DNA of 8,049 nucleotides from Psychroflexus sp. GTDB taxonomy: Bacteria > Bacteroidota > Bacteroidia > Flavobacteriales > Flavobacteriaceae. The number at the start of each line of letters is the position of its first letter. Position 1 is the first letter of the stretch. Location of the stretch: assembly GCA_003565575.1 (NCBI GenBank), contig PXBV01000115.1, positions 1-8,049 on the forward strand, given 5' to 3'. Shown here one piece after another: positions 1 to 6,148 of this stretch. The notes beneath the pieces were generated by a model. The model was not told the DNA's origin. It saw nothing but the letters and a program-made list of their open reading frames with translations, and made no database searches. The position numbers were made by a program, and so were the translations under genes.

Positions 1-462
1 AAAGTCTCCATCAATTCTGCAGCAGTTAAGAATCCTCAATTAATTTCAGACGTCGCAAAGCGATTTGGATCGCAATGTGTGGTTGTAGCCATTGATGCCA
101 AGCAAATCAGCGGCAACTGGAAAGTACATTTGGTAGGAGGGAAGCAACCCACAGATATTGATTTATTTGACTGGGCGAAAGAAGTCCAAGACTTGGGCGC
201 AGGAGAAATTTTGTTTACGTCTATGGATCATGACGGTACCAAAGCTGGTTTTGCTAACGAAGCTTTGGCTAAATTATCTGATGAACTTCATATTCCTATC
301 ATCGCTTCAGGTGGTGCTGGCAATATGAGGCATTTTGAAGATACTTTTAAATTAGGTAAAGCCGATGCCGCTTTGGCCGCTAGTGTGTTTCATTTTAAAG
401 AAATAGAGATTACAGATTTAAAACACGAATTAAAATCCAACGGAATTTCAATCAGAGTATAA
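1..462 (+). CDS. hisF: Imidazole glycerol phosphate synthase cyclase subunit HisF (3' part)
   Basis: HisF is the cyclase half of the HisH-HisF enzyme. It uses ammonia from HisH to turn PRFAR into imidazole glycerol phosphate and AICAR, in cytosolic histidine synthesis. The reading frame is open from base 1 to the TAA at 460-462, giving 153 residues of a family usually about 250 long, so roughly the first 95-100 residues lie outside the window. Visible landmarks are KVSINSAAV (fragment residues 2-9 region), VVAIDAK containing the conserved second catalytic aspartate (D32 of the fragment), TSMDHDGTKAG, the phosphate-binding ASGGAG loop and the C-terminal ADAALAASVFHF. The GTG at 79 is an internal valine, not a start, because the family match continues upstream in frame. 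hisIE follows after 97 bases, the usual order at the end of a his operon. Identification is very secure. Confidence 0.97.
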   Translation, partial: KVSINSAAVKNPQLISDVAKRFGSQCVVVAIDAKQISGNWKVHLVGGKQPTDIDLFDWAKEVQDLGAGEILFTSMDHDGTKAGFANEALAKLSDELHIPIIASGGAGNMRHFEDTFKLGKADAALAASVFHFKEIEITDLKHELKSNGISIRV

Positions 463-489
463 CAGTACGAATCCTTATAATTACACTAA

Positions 490-545
490 GTTTATTGTCA
501 CTTCGAGTCCCGAAGTTTAGGGAAGAAGTCCTTAAGCTTAGTCCA
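490..545. repeat. Possible degenerate intergenic repeat with hairpin
   Basis: Between hisF and hisIE lies a stretch starting TGTCACTTCGAG. It holds a perfect 6-bp inverted repeat at 500-516 (ACTTCG, five-base loop, CGAAGT), a TCCC/GGGA pair around it (508-511 with 520-523), and the palindrome TAAGCTTA at 533-540. From memory, intergenic repeats in Flavobacteria commonly begin TGTCA(T/C)TTCGAG and contain AGTCGAGAA-like arms, and this looks like a decayed relative. That resemblance is recalled, not searched. The hairpin has no following T-run, so it is not a convincing terminator. It may instead act as an mRNA processing or stability element within the operon. Confidence 0.4.
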
Positions 546-559
546 TTAAAACACAACTT

Positions 560-1162
560 ATGTCAATAGATTTCAACAAAAATAAAGATGGTTTAGTACC
601 TGCAATAGTCCAAGACGTCATTACCAAAAATGTGTTGATGTTAGGCTACATGAATGAAGAAGCCTACAAAAAAACAGTAGATACAAAACTAGTTACCTTC
701 TACAGCCGAAGTAAAAACAGATTATGGACAAAAGGCGAGGAAAGTGGAAATGTATTAAATCTCGTAGACATTAAAGTAGATTGCGATAAGGATACCTTAC
801 TAATTTATGTTCATCCTAATGGGCCTACTTGCCACACAGGAACAGACACCTGCTGGAAAGAAGATAACGAAAGTACTTTTGGGTTTTTAACTTATCTTGA
901 AAATACTATCAAACAGCGTAAAGACGAAGCTAAACCAGAGGAAAGTTACGTTGCGAGTCTTTTTGAAAAAGGAGTCAATAAAATTGCTCAAAAAGTGGGA
1001 GAGGAGGCTGTAGAAGTGGTTATTGAAGCCAAAGATGACAATGACGAACTTTTTCTAAATGAAAGTGCAGATTTGCTTTTCCATTATTTGATTTTACTTC
1101 AGCAAAAAGGCTTTACCTTAAAAGATGTGGAAGAAATTTTGAAATTTAGAATCAAAGAATAG
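560..1162 (+). CDS. hisIE: Bifunctional phosphoribosyl-AMP cyclohydrolase / phosphoribosyl-ATP pyrophosphatase HisIE
   Basis: This fused enzyme carries out histidine steps two and three: PRATP to PRAMP (HisE domain) and opening of the PRAMP ring (HisI domain). It is 200 residues, normal for HisIE. The N-terminal HisI domain (about 1-110) has VLMLGYMN (25-32), FYSRSKNRLWTKGE (47-60), the acidic metal site D74-C-D76-x-D78 and three cysteines, C75, C91 and C98, spaced C-x15-C-x6-C as in the zinc site of the family. The C-terminal HisE domain (about 112-200) has KVGEEAVE (145-152) and ESADLLFH (168-175), the conserved acidic Mg-pyrophosphate site. The ATG at 560 fits the usual HisI N-terminus; no ribosome binding site is evident, which is normal in Bacteroidetes. 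The next gene starts 18 bases downstream and is probably co-transcribed. Confidence 0.97.
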   Translation: MSIDFNKNKDGLVPAIVQDVITKNVLMLGYMNEEAYKKTVDTKLVTFYSRSKNRLWTKGEESGNVLNLVDIKVDCDKDTLLIYVHPNGPTCHTGTDTCWKEDNESTFGFLTYLENTIKQRKDEAKPEESYVASLFEKGVNKIAQKVGEEAVEVVIEAKDDNDELFLNESADLLFHYLILLQQKGFTLKDVEEILKFRIKE

Positions 1163-1180
1163 TAAAAACACCTGCCATTT

Positions 1181-1966
1181 ATGCAGTACAAACGCTTTTA
1201 CTATCTCATCCAACTTCAATATTTGGGGTTTCGCTACCACGGCTGGCAAAAACAGCCCGATGTGCTTACGGTGGAACACATGCTCAATAAAACTTTGAAT
1301 TATGTGCTTGAAGGCAAACGTTTTAAGGTGATTGCAGCAGGAAGAACGGATGCTATGGTCTCTGTAAATCAAACCTACGCCGAGTTATTCATTTATGAAG
1401 AGGAGTTGGATCTCAACACTTTTTTAGACCTTTTTAATAAGAATCTTCCGCAGGACATCCGCTGCCTTTCTATTGAAGAAACTACTGCCAACTTCAATAT
1501 CATTCAGCATCCTAAAGTAAAAGAATATCTTTATTTCTTTTGTATCAAAGAAAAAATGCATCCTTTTTGTGCGCCTTTTATGGTGAATCTTCAAGAAGAC
1601 TTGGATATTGAACTCATGAAAGAAGGGGCAAAGCTCTTTGAAGGAAAACACGATTTTTTTTCATTTGCTTTTCGGCCAAATCCTGAAACCCAAACTGAGG
1701 GAAAAATTGACGTTTGTGAACTATCCGAGAATAAAATTTATACAGGTAATTTTTTCCCAGAGACTAGTTATGTGTTGAAAGTCGTTGGTGAAGGTTTTAA
1801 GCGTCAACAAATTCGATTAATGATGGGCGCATTAATTGATCTTGGAAGACACAAAATCGATTTAATGCAGCTTGCAAAAATCATCGATGGGAAAAATAAA
1901 GTAAAACTAGAACATATTGCTCAAGCCTCTGGATTGATTTTGAATTCTGTGAGTTTAAAGTCCTAA
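1181..1966 (+). CDS. truA: TruA-like tRNA pseudouridine synthase, divergent
   Basis: The 261-residue protein has the TruA fold pattern throughout. There is an N-terminal YLIQLQYLGFRYHGWQKQP (8-26), the usual Y.G..F.GWQ.Q start. The catalytic motif GRTDA follows at 54-58 with D57 as the nucleophile, then FN (105-106) with KEYLYFF (114-120), EGKHDFFSF, and a C-terminal block GFKRQQIRLMMGAL (205-218). TruA makes pseudouridine at tRNA positions 38-40. Several normally strict positions differ: the motif reads GRTDAMVSV instead of GRTDAGVHA, and the C-terminal 'APxxGL' region reads HIAQASGL (245-252). It may be a second TruA paralogue with a changed RNA target rather than the main TruA; I recall that Flavobacteria can carry such paralogues, but cannot check here. 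Catalysis looks possible because the aspartate is kept. It follows hisIE closely, and its TAA overlaps the corA stop on the other strand. Confidence 0.85.
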   Translation: MQYKRFYYLIQLQYLGFRYHGWQKQPDVLTVEHMLNKTLNYVLEGKRFKVIAAGRTDAMVSVNQTYAELFIYEEELDLNTFLDLFNKNLPQDIRCLSIEETTANFNIIQHPKVKEYLYFFCIKEKMHPFCAPFMVNLQEDLDIELMKEGAKLFEGKHDFFSFAFRPNPETQTEGKIDVCELSENKIYTGNFFPETSYVLKVVGEGFKRQQIRLMMGALIDLGRHKIDLMQLAKIIDGKNKVKLEHIAQASGLILNSVSLKS

Positions 1967-3060
1967 AACCATTTTTTCCTTTTGAAGAAGTAAATAAGAA
2001 CTAAAATCATGACTAACATAATTCCTAACACTATAAAATAGGCAGGTTTATAGCCAAGTTCTGGCATATATTCAAAATTCATCCCATAAACTCCAGCAAT
2101 AAAGGTGAGTGGAATGAAAATGGAGGACATAATGGTAAGCACTTTCATGACTTGGTTCATTTTATTACTCAGACTACCCATATAGATTTCCAATAACCCC
2201 CAAACAATCTCTCTATAAATATCCACATTTTCAGTGACTTGCAGAACATGATCATAAAGGTCTGCTATGTATGCTTTTGTAGAGGCATTATAAAGTTCGT
2301 GTTTTGATAACTTAAGCTTGTTAATGAGTTCTTTGATAGGAAATATAGCTTTTCTAATACTTAAAATTTCACGTTTCAGTAACTGAATCTCCGCCGTAGA
2401 AGCATTGTTGGCATCCAGTAAAATCCTGTCTTCCAAATCTTGGGTTTTTTCTTCTATCGTTTCAATTACATTATAATAATTATCTACTACAGCATCAATA
2501 AGCGCATAAAAGAGATAATCTGTTCCCTTTGTTCGAATTCTACCCATCTTATTATGAATACGCTCCCGAATGGAATTGAATATTGAATCTTGGGTTTGTT
2601 GAAATGAAAGGATGTATGAGTGATTAAAAATAAGTCCAAAATGATGTTTAATCAGCAGTTCTTTTTCATTATGAAACATCATTTTTAAGGCTATGAAAAT
2701 ATAATCCTCAAATTCGTCCAATTTAGGTCTTTGTTTGGTGTTGGCAATATCTTCAAGCACCAAAGGATGAATGTTGAGTAATTGGCCTAATTTTTCAAGC
2801 TTTTCAACATTGTGAACTCCAACAAAATTAATCCAATGCTTAAATTCGGTTTCATGTGTTATCAACTCAAGAATTTGTTCCACTGAGCAATTATTGTGGT
2901 AAATGACTTTATCTTCGTTATAGCTTATGATGTTAATGATGGTTTCTTCATAAATATCTTCGCCTATATAAGTAATTTTACCAGGAATCTGATTTTGAAT
3001 TGATTTTCTTTTTCGTCTGCGATGACTTGAAGATTTCAAATGTTTTATATTCTTAGACAT
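1963..3060 (-). CDS. corA: CorA-type magnesium/cobalt transporter
   Basis: CorA forms a homopentameric inner-membrane channel for Mg2+ (also Co2+ and Ni2+). The 365-residue length is typical. A long cytoplasmic domain contains HPLVLEDI (98-105), FEDYIFIALKM and the helical stretch leading into the stalk. It is followed by two C-terminal membrane segments, about 305-325 and 339-358. The first ends in the signature YGMN (325-328), and the short periplasmic loop carries MPE (332-334). The tail KRKKWF is basic, as expected for a cytoplasmic end. The first 20 residues include an unusually basic patch, HRRRKRK. The ATG at 3060 overlaps the end of the upstream gene by 8 bases (ATGTCTAA), which suggests translational coupling. 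Its TAG at 1963-1965 overlaps the opposing truA-like stop, so no terminator separates the two convergent genes. Confidence 0.96.
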   Translation of the reverse strand: MSKNIKHLKSSSHRRRKRKSIQNQIPGKITYIGEDIYEETIINIISYNEDKVIYHNNCSVEQILELITHETEFKHWINFVGVHNVEKLEKLGQLLNIHPLVLEDIANTKQRPKLDEFEDYIFIALKMMFHNEKELLIKHHFGLIFNHSYILSFQQTQDSIFNSIRERIHNKMGRIRTKGTDYLFYALIDAVVDNYYNVIETIEEKTQDLEDRILLDANNASTAEIQLLKREILSIRKAIFPIKELINKLKLSKHELYNASTKAYIADLYDHVLQVTENVDIYREIVWGLLEIYMGSLSNKMNQVMKVLTIMSSIFIPLTFIAGVYGMNFEYMPELGYKPAYFIVLGIMLVMILVLIYFFKRKKWF

Positions 3061-3457
3061 TATCTTTTTGAAAATATTCTAGCTGACTTTGAAGGCGTTC
3101 TTTAGTCAAATTAATAATGCGTTTATTCACTTCTGAAGCATTTTCATGGTAAAATTTATATTCTTCAATAGTAAAATGTCCCATATAAACTCCCCGAATG
3201 AGATTCTTAAATTTTGAATCTTTTTTCACTGTATTCTCAATATATTTCAATTTATCTTCACTTCCTAGCCTATGAAAAACATTTTTATACCTTGATATAT
3301 AGTTTTCAAAAATAGAAAGTATAATGTCATTTTGAAATTTCGAAATAGGTCTTAAGGTTGAATTTTGAAAAGATTCTAAACCCAAAGTTGAAGCATTCAC
3401 TTTGGCTTTAGGTACCTCCATGCGTATAGACAGCAGACGCTCATCTCTAGTTTCCAT
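3053..3457 (-). CDS. Small conserved-looking protein of unknown function, coupled to corA
   Basis: Predicted product of 134 residues from the ATG at 3457. A TTG at 3463 would add only two residues (giving M-I-M) and is less likely. The protein is soluble, highly charged and probably mostly helical, with no signal peptide or membrane segment. Readable stretches are FQNSTLRPISKFQND (about 30-44), then FENYISRYKN and YMGHFTIEEYKFY. I recognise the style 'FQN.TLRPI.K.QND ... GHFT.EEY' from small Flavobacteria proteins, some of which I recall carrying a doubtful 'glyoxalase' label. I see no metal-binding glyoxalase motif and do not support that function. The stop codon overlaps the corA start, so the two are probably translated from one mRNA, and a link to metal transport or its control is possible but only inferred. 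Confidence 0.8.
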   Translation of the reverse strand: METRDERLLSIRMEVPKAKVNASTLGLESFQNSTLRPISKFQNDIILSIFENYISRYKNVFHRLGSEDKLKYIENTVKKDSKFKNLIRGVYMGHFTIEEYKFYHENASEVNKRIINLTKERLQSQLEYFQKDNV

Positions 3458-3680
3458 AATCAATTTTTTTACTAAGGTAGTTTTTTTATAATAGCAGATT
3501 TTATTTGAAATAATAAAAATTGCATTTTAAATCTTAATTTAATGACATACTAATTACAATCCACTACTTAGACTTAACCTTTTTATGCGGAATTTAATTC
3601 AGAGCAATACATTAAGAAAGTCATTGTAGCAGGTAAGAGCTAGAAAACAATTGAAAAAAAGTCATTTCAGCAATTTTGCT
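3458..3680. other. AT-rich intergenic spacer
   Basis: This 223-base spacer separates the start of the corA unit from the end of the five-gene surface-polymer operon. No credible ORF or tRNA is visible. It contains a near-duplicate, AAAGTCATTnnAGCA, at 3617-3631 and 3658-3672 (13 of 15 positions alike, 41 bases apart). It also contains a short self-complementary stretch, AGCAA/TTGCT (3669-3680), next to a run of seven T on the minus strand, too weak to call as a terminator. The transcription start of the corA unit is expected at its left end. Confidence 0.6.
3472..3479 (-). promoter_or_regulatory. Possible -7 box for the corA unit
   Basis: On the minus strand this reads TACCTTAG, seven of eight positions of the Bacteroidetes -7 consensus TAnnTTTG. 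It lies 14 bases before the ATG at 3457, which would give a very short leader, as is often seen in Flavobacteria. I see no clear TTTG -33 element 19-21 bases further upstream, so the call is tentative. Confidence 0.3.
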
Positions 3681-4430
3681 TTATTTAGAAAACAAAGCTT
3701 CAGCGCGTTCTAAATCACTTTTGTCATCAATTTCTGCCCAAGTTTTTGACTCTAAATTTAGAGATTGAAACTGAATTTGATTGTTCTGAATGGCCATTCC
3801 AAATGCAAGTTCATAATATACATTCAAGTGTCCATTATCTAATAAAGCTTGTAAATGAGGTACTATTATATTTTTAAAATCTTTAAAATCAAAACTATAT
3901 ACATTTACGGTTTTATAAAGTGACATAGAGTCCTGAGAAGGTATTGATGAGGATTTTAAAAACATCTGGTTAACTTCACCAGACGGTTTTAAACTTACTA
4001 CAGTGCCATCCATAAAAGATTGATAACGGTCAACTAACATTGTATTGAGCGAATCCATGAGTGGCTTTAGGGTATGCTTTTCAAAAATTAAATCTGCTTC
4101 AAGCAATAAAAAATTGGATGAAATTTTATCAACGGTTAGGTAAAGAGAATATACGTTGTTAGTAGTTGCCCAGTCTGTATTCAAGACATAATCAATCTTT
4201 AAATCTCCATAGCTACTCCCAATTACGTTTTTAATTTGGTCATACTTATAACCAACTACAAGAATTACGTTCTCAATTTGAAGCTCATTCAATTGAGAAA
4301 GCATGCGCTTTAATAGAGTTTCTCCGTTTACTCTTACCAAACATTTTGGAAGATCATCAGTTATATTTTCGAGTCGAGAACCACGACCAGCTGCAAGAAT
4401 GACCGCAGTTTTTATTGAGCTCTGCTGCAT
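3681..4430 (-). CDS. LicC-like nucleotidyltransferase (probable cytidylyltransferase)
   Basis: A 249-residue soluble protein of the NTP-transferase superfamily, last gene of the five-gene operon. The nucleotide-binding signature LAAGRGSRL (12-20) with P28-K29 is intact. Further features are VILVVGY (55-61), NTDWATTNNVYSLYL (84-98), an acidic site EAD at 111-113, and a C-terminal AEIDDKSDLERAE (232-244). These match the layout of pneumococcal LicC (NN.YSLYL, DAD, YEID..D), which activates phosphocholine as CDP-choline. Expected reaction: phosphorylated small molecule plus CTP gives a CDP-linked donor and pyrophosphate. The substrate cannot be read from sequence; phosphocholine, phosphoethanolamine, aminoethylphosphonate or another phosphorylated compound are all possible, and a sugar-1-phosphate is less likely. 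A DRY...MDGTVV segment (134-145) is not something I recall in LicC. The start lies one base after the upstream stop (TAA-A-ATG), so coupling is likely. The LicD gene in the same operon supports the LicC reading. Confidence 0.82.
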   Translation of the reverse strand: MQQSSIKTAVILAAGRGSRLENITDDLPKCLVRVNGETLLKRMLSQLNELQIENVILVVGYKYDQIKNVIGSSYGDLKIDYVLNTDWATTNNVYSLYLTVDKISSNFLLLEADLIFEKHTLKPLMDSLNTMLVDRYQSFMDGTVVSLKPSGEVNQMFLKSSSIPSQDSMSLYKTVNVYSFDFKDFKNIIVPHLQALLDNGHLNVYYELAFGMAIQNNQIQFQSLNLESKTWAEIDDKSDLERAEALFSK

Positions 4431-4431
4431 T

Positions 4432-5505
4432 TTAGATAGATTGTTTTAAAGTGGTTAAAAAAATTGAAAGATCTTTCACAGCTCCACCCTTAGTTTTATA
4501 AAAACAATTGTTGAGCAGCTCCTTGTAAGTCTGTTTTCGTGCGTCTGCTGTTTTTAGTTGATGATTTATTAATGAGGGAACATCTATTCCTTTTTTTAAA
4601 TAATTTACATGTGGTACAATATCCATAGATTTAGGCATGCTGTGGCGCTCTTGAAAGTTGTTTTCTATCAATACAATGGGTTTTAAAGTAACTAAATATT
4701 CATAAATAACCGAAGATACATCACTTATAAGTAGGTCTGAAATTGAAAAGGCCGCATACGTATCATGAGTTAAGACATTTTGAGGTGCAGAAAAATAGAC
4801 GCCAGATTGACCTTTTAATTTTGAAAGCCAATATAAAAACTGTCCGTATTTTCTGTCGTGATAATGTGGTCTTAAAATTAAATTATAATAAGGAGTTAAC
4901 TCTTCTATTAAATAAGAAGCATAGGTTTTAAATGTTCCATTACCAAATTTCCAGGTTGGCGCGTAAAGTATATTGGGTTTGGAGGTGTCTCTTATACCAA
5001 GTTGTTTTTCTATTTGTTTACGAGGAAATTTATTCTGCAAATAATCATCAAACCTCAAACATCCGGTTTCAATTAAGTGATTTTGATTCCTTTGTATTTG
5101 TGTATCTAGAAGCCTTTGCTTGTTTTTTGGTCCAGAAAGAAGTAAATAATTGTAAGTGTTTAATTTTTTGATAGCAATGGGGTTGCCACCTTCATAACGT
5201 TTATCACTAGTCCCGTGTTCATAAAAACAAGTAATGGCATTTTTATAGTTTTTATCAGGATCAATTGAATTTGCAAAAAAAACCAAAACTCCTTTGAGTA
5301 AATGTTGCTCCTCCTTAGGAATCAACTTTACTTGAGGAAGTGTATTTTTTTTATGGGGATATAATTTCGAATACTGCTTCAGATAGCTTTTAAAATGCCT
5401 CAATTTTTTTGAATTGTGCACCACAAAAGTTCCACCAGTTGCTTCAAATACTGGGAAAGCATAAGCAAATTGATAAATGCTATTAGCAATAAAGTAAATA
5501 TTCAC
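4432..5505 (-). CDS. CDP-glycerol glycerophosphotransferase family protein (second copy)
   Basis: A 357-residue protein of the TagB/TagF type, which moves glycerol-phosphate from CDP-glycerol to a glycan or polymer end on the cytoplasmic face of the membrane. Landmarks in order: YEHGTSDK (95-102, the HG catalytic-type motif), TGCLRFDDYL (147-156), NILYAPTW (178-185), LRPHYHD (211-217, in place of the usual R/K-x-HP), and LLISDVSSVIYEYL (258-271), the CDP-glycerol-site motif. There is no N-terminal membrane segment and no extra N-terminal domain, so it matches the short TagB-like form rather than full TagF. The start is GTG at 5505: between it and the in-frame upstream stop there is no ATG. 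The upstream gene ends 14 bases before it. It is clearly not a duplicate of the other copy in this operon, sharing mainly the motifs. Acceptor unknown; ribitol- or other polyol-phosphate transfer is also possible. Confidence 0.85.
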   Translation of the reverse strand: MNIYFIANSIYQFAYAFPVFEATGGTFVVHNSKKLRHFKSYLKQYSKLYPHKKNTLPQVKLIPKEEQHLLKGVLVFFANSIDPDKNYKNAITCFYEHGTSDKRYEGGNPIAIKKLNTYNYLLLSGPKNKQRLLDTQIQRNQNHLIETGCLRFDDYLQNKFPRKQIEKQLGIRDTSKPNILYAPTWKFGNGTFKTYASYLIEELTPYYNLILRPHYHDRKYGQFLYWLSKLKGQSGVYFSAPQNVLTHDTYAAFSISDLLISDVSSVIYEYLVTLKPIVLIENNFQERHSMPKSMDIVPHVNYLKKGIDVPSLINHQLKTADARKQTYKELLNNCFYKTKGGAVKDLSIFLTTLKQSI

Positions 5506-5519
5506 TGATTTTAAAGAAT

Positions 5520-6140
5520 TTAAAATGAATTTTTAGTTTTTAGTTCTGTTTTAATACAAGCGTCATCCATTCTGAAATCCCATTTTTTGATAGGGGTCCG
5601 CCAATTTTTGCCATAATGGTATTCTAAATAACTCTCAAATTCTTTTGGAACTAAAAATTCTTGACCATCAAAAGTATAAGTGATTTGTTCATCATAAAAA
5701 TAGTCTGGACATTGTTTTATTACAGGGTTTTTATCGTCTACAGCCCAGAAATATTGATCTCCATTTTTATATTTGATAAAGATATCAACTAAACTTTCAC
5801 CTTTGAAAAAGTAACATTTTCGGGTTTGAATTTTTAAAATTCGAGGCGTATTTTTATAAAGAGTCCCCATGTCTTGCTTATAGTAGCGCATTTTAGTTCT
5901 AAAGCCTTGTTGGTGAAGCAGAGACCGAATTTTTAAAAGAGATGAAGCCCATTCTGAGGTAATGGTAATATCTACATCATTATCCCAGGGTAGGAGTCGG
6001 TTTTCTCTTATAACGCCTAAAAGTGTTCCAGCTTCCAAAATATATGGAACGCCTTCATTTTTCAAAATTTGACCTAACTTGTGAAGAATTTCATAAGCTT
6101 GAATGCGTCTTTTTCCTATTAAAAGTTTGTCACCTGCCAT
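5520..6140 (-). CDS. LicD family phosphotransferase
   Basis: LicD proteins transfer a phosphoryl-alcohol, classically phosphocholine from CDP-choline, onto sugars of surface glycans; the eukaryotic relatives fukutin and FKRP transfer ribitol-phosphate. This protein has 206 residues, somewhat shorter than many LicD proteins but with the core complete: EAGTLLGVIRENRLLPWDND (36-55) running into VDI, the metal-binding D-x-D region; VDIFI (118-122); and a C-terminal YLEYHYGKNWRTP (171-183), the usual 'YL...YG.W..P' ending. No signal peptide or membrane span is visible, so action on the cytoplasmic side is expected. It starts 8 bases after the upstream glycerophosphotransferase and is followed after 14 bases by the second one. 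With a TagD and a LicC-like enzyme in the same operon, the donor could be CDP-glycerol or the LicC-like product; the sequence does not decide. Confidence 0.9.
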   Translation of the reverse strand: MAGDKLLIGKRRIQAYEILHKLGQILKNEGVPYILEAGTLLGVIRENRLLPWDNDVDITITSEWASSLLKIRSLLHQQGFRTKMRYYKQDMGTLYKNTPRILKIQTRKCYFFKGESLVDIFIKYKNGDQYFWAVDDKNPVIKQCPDYFYDEQITYTFDGQEFLVPKEFESYLEYHYGKNWRTPIKKWDFRMDDACIKTELKTKNSF

Positions 6141-6148
6141 TCCGCTTA

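Noticed and set aside
79..81. GTG as a translation start for a short hisF
   Set aside because: The HisF match continues in frame upstream to base 1, so the gene is simply cut by the window edge.
500..516. Hairpin between hisF and hisIE as an intrinsic terminator
   Set aside because: No T-run follows it, the stem is only 6 bp, and hisIE is expected to be in the same transcript.
1118..1372. Minus-strand ORF of 84 codons across the hisIE/truA-like junction
   Set aside because: It is antisense to two well-supported genes, has no family resemblance and an odd composition.
1424..1651. Minus-strand ORF of 75 codons inside the truA-like gene
   Set aside because: Antisense shadow of a gene whose protein matches TruA end to end.
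3654..3680. AGCAA/TTGCT hairpin with a T-run after the LicC-like gene as operon terminator
   Set aside because: The stem is only five base pairs with a two-base loop, which cannot form well, and the T-run is about ten bases away from the stem.
4743..5171. Two plus-strand ORFs (62 and 79 codons) opposite the second glycerophosphotransferase
   Set aside because: They lie antisense to a gene with complete motifs, and their translations look like random reverse-frame peptides.
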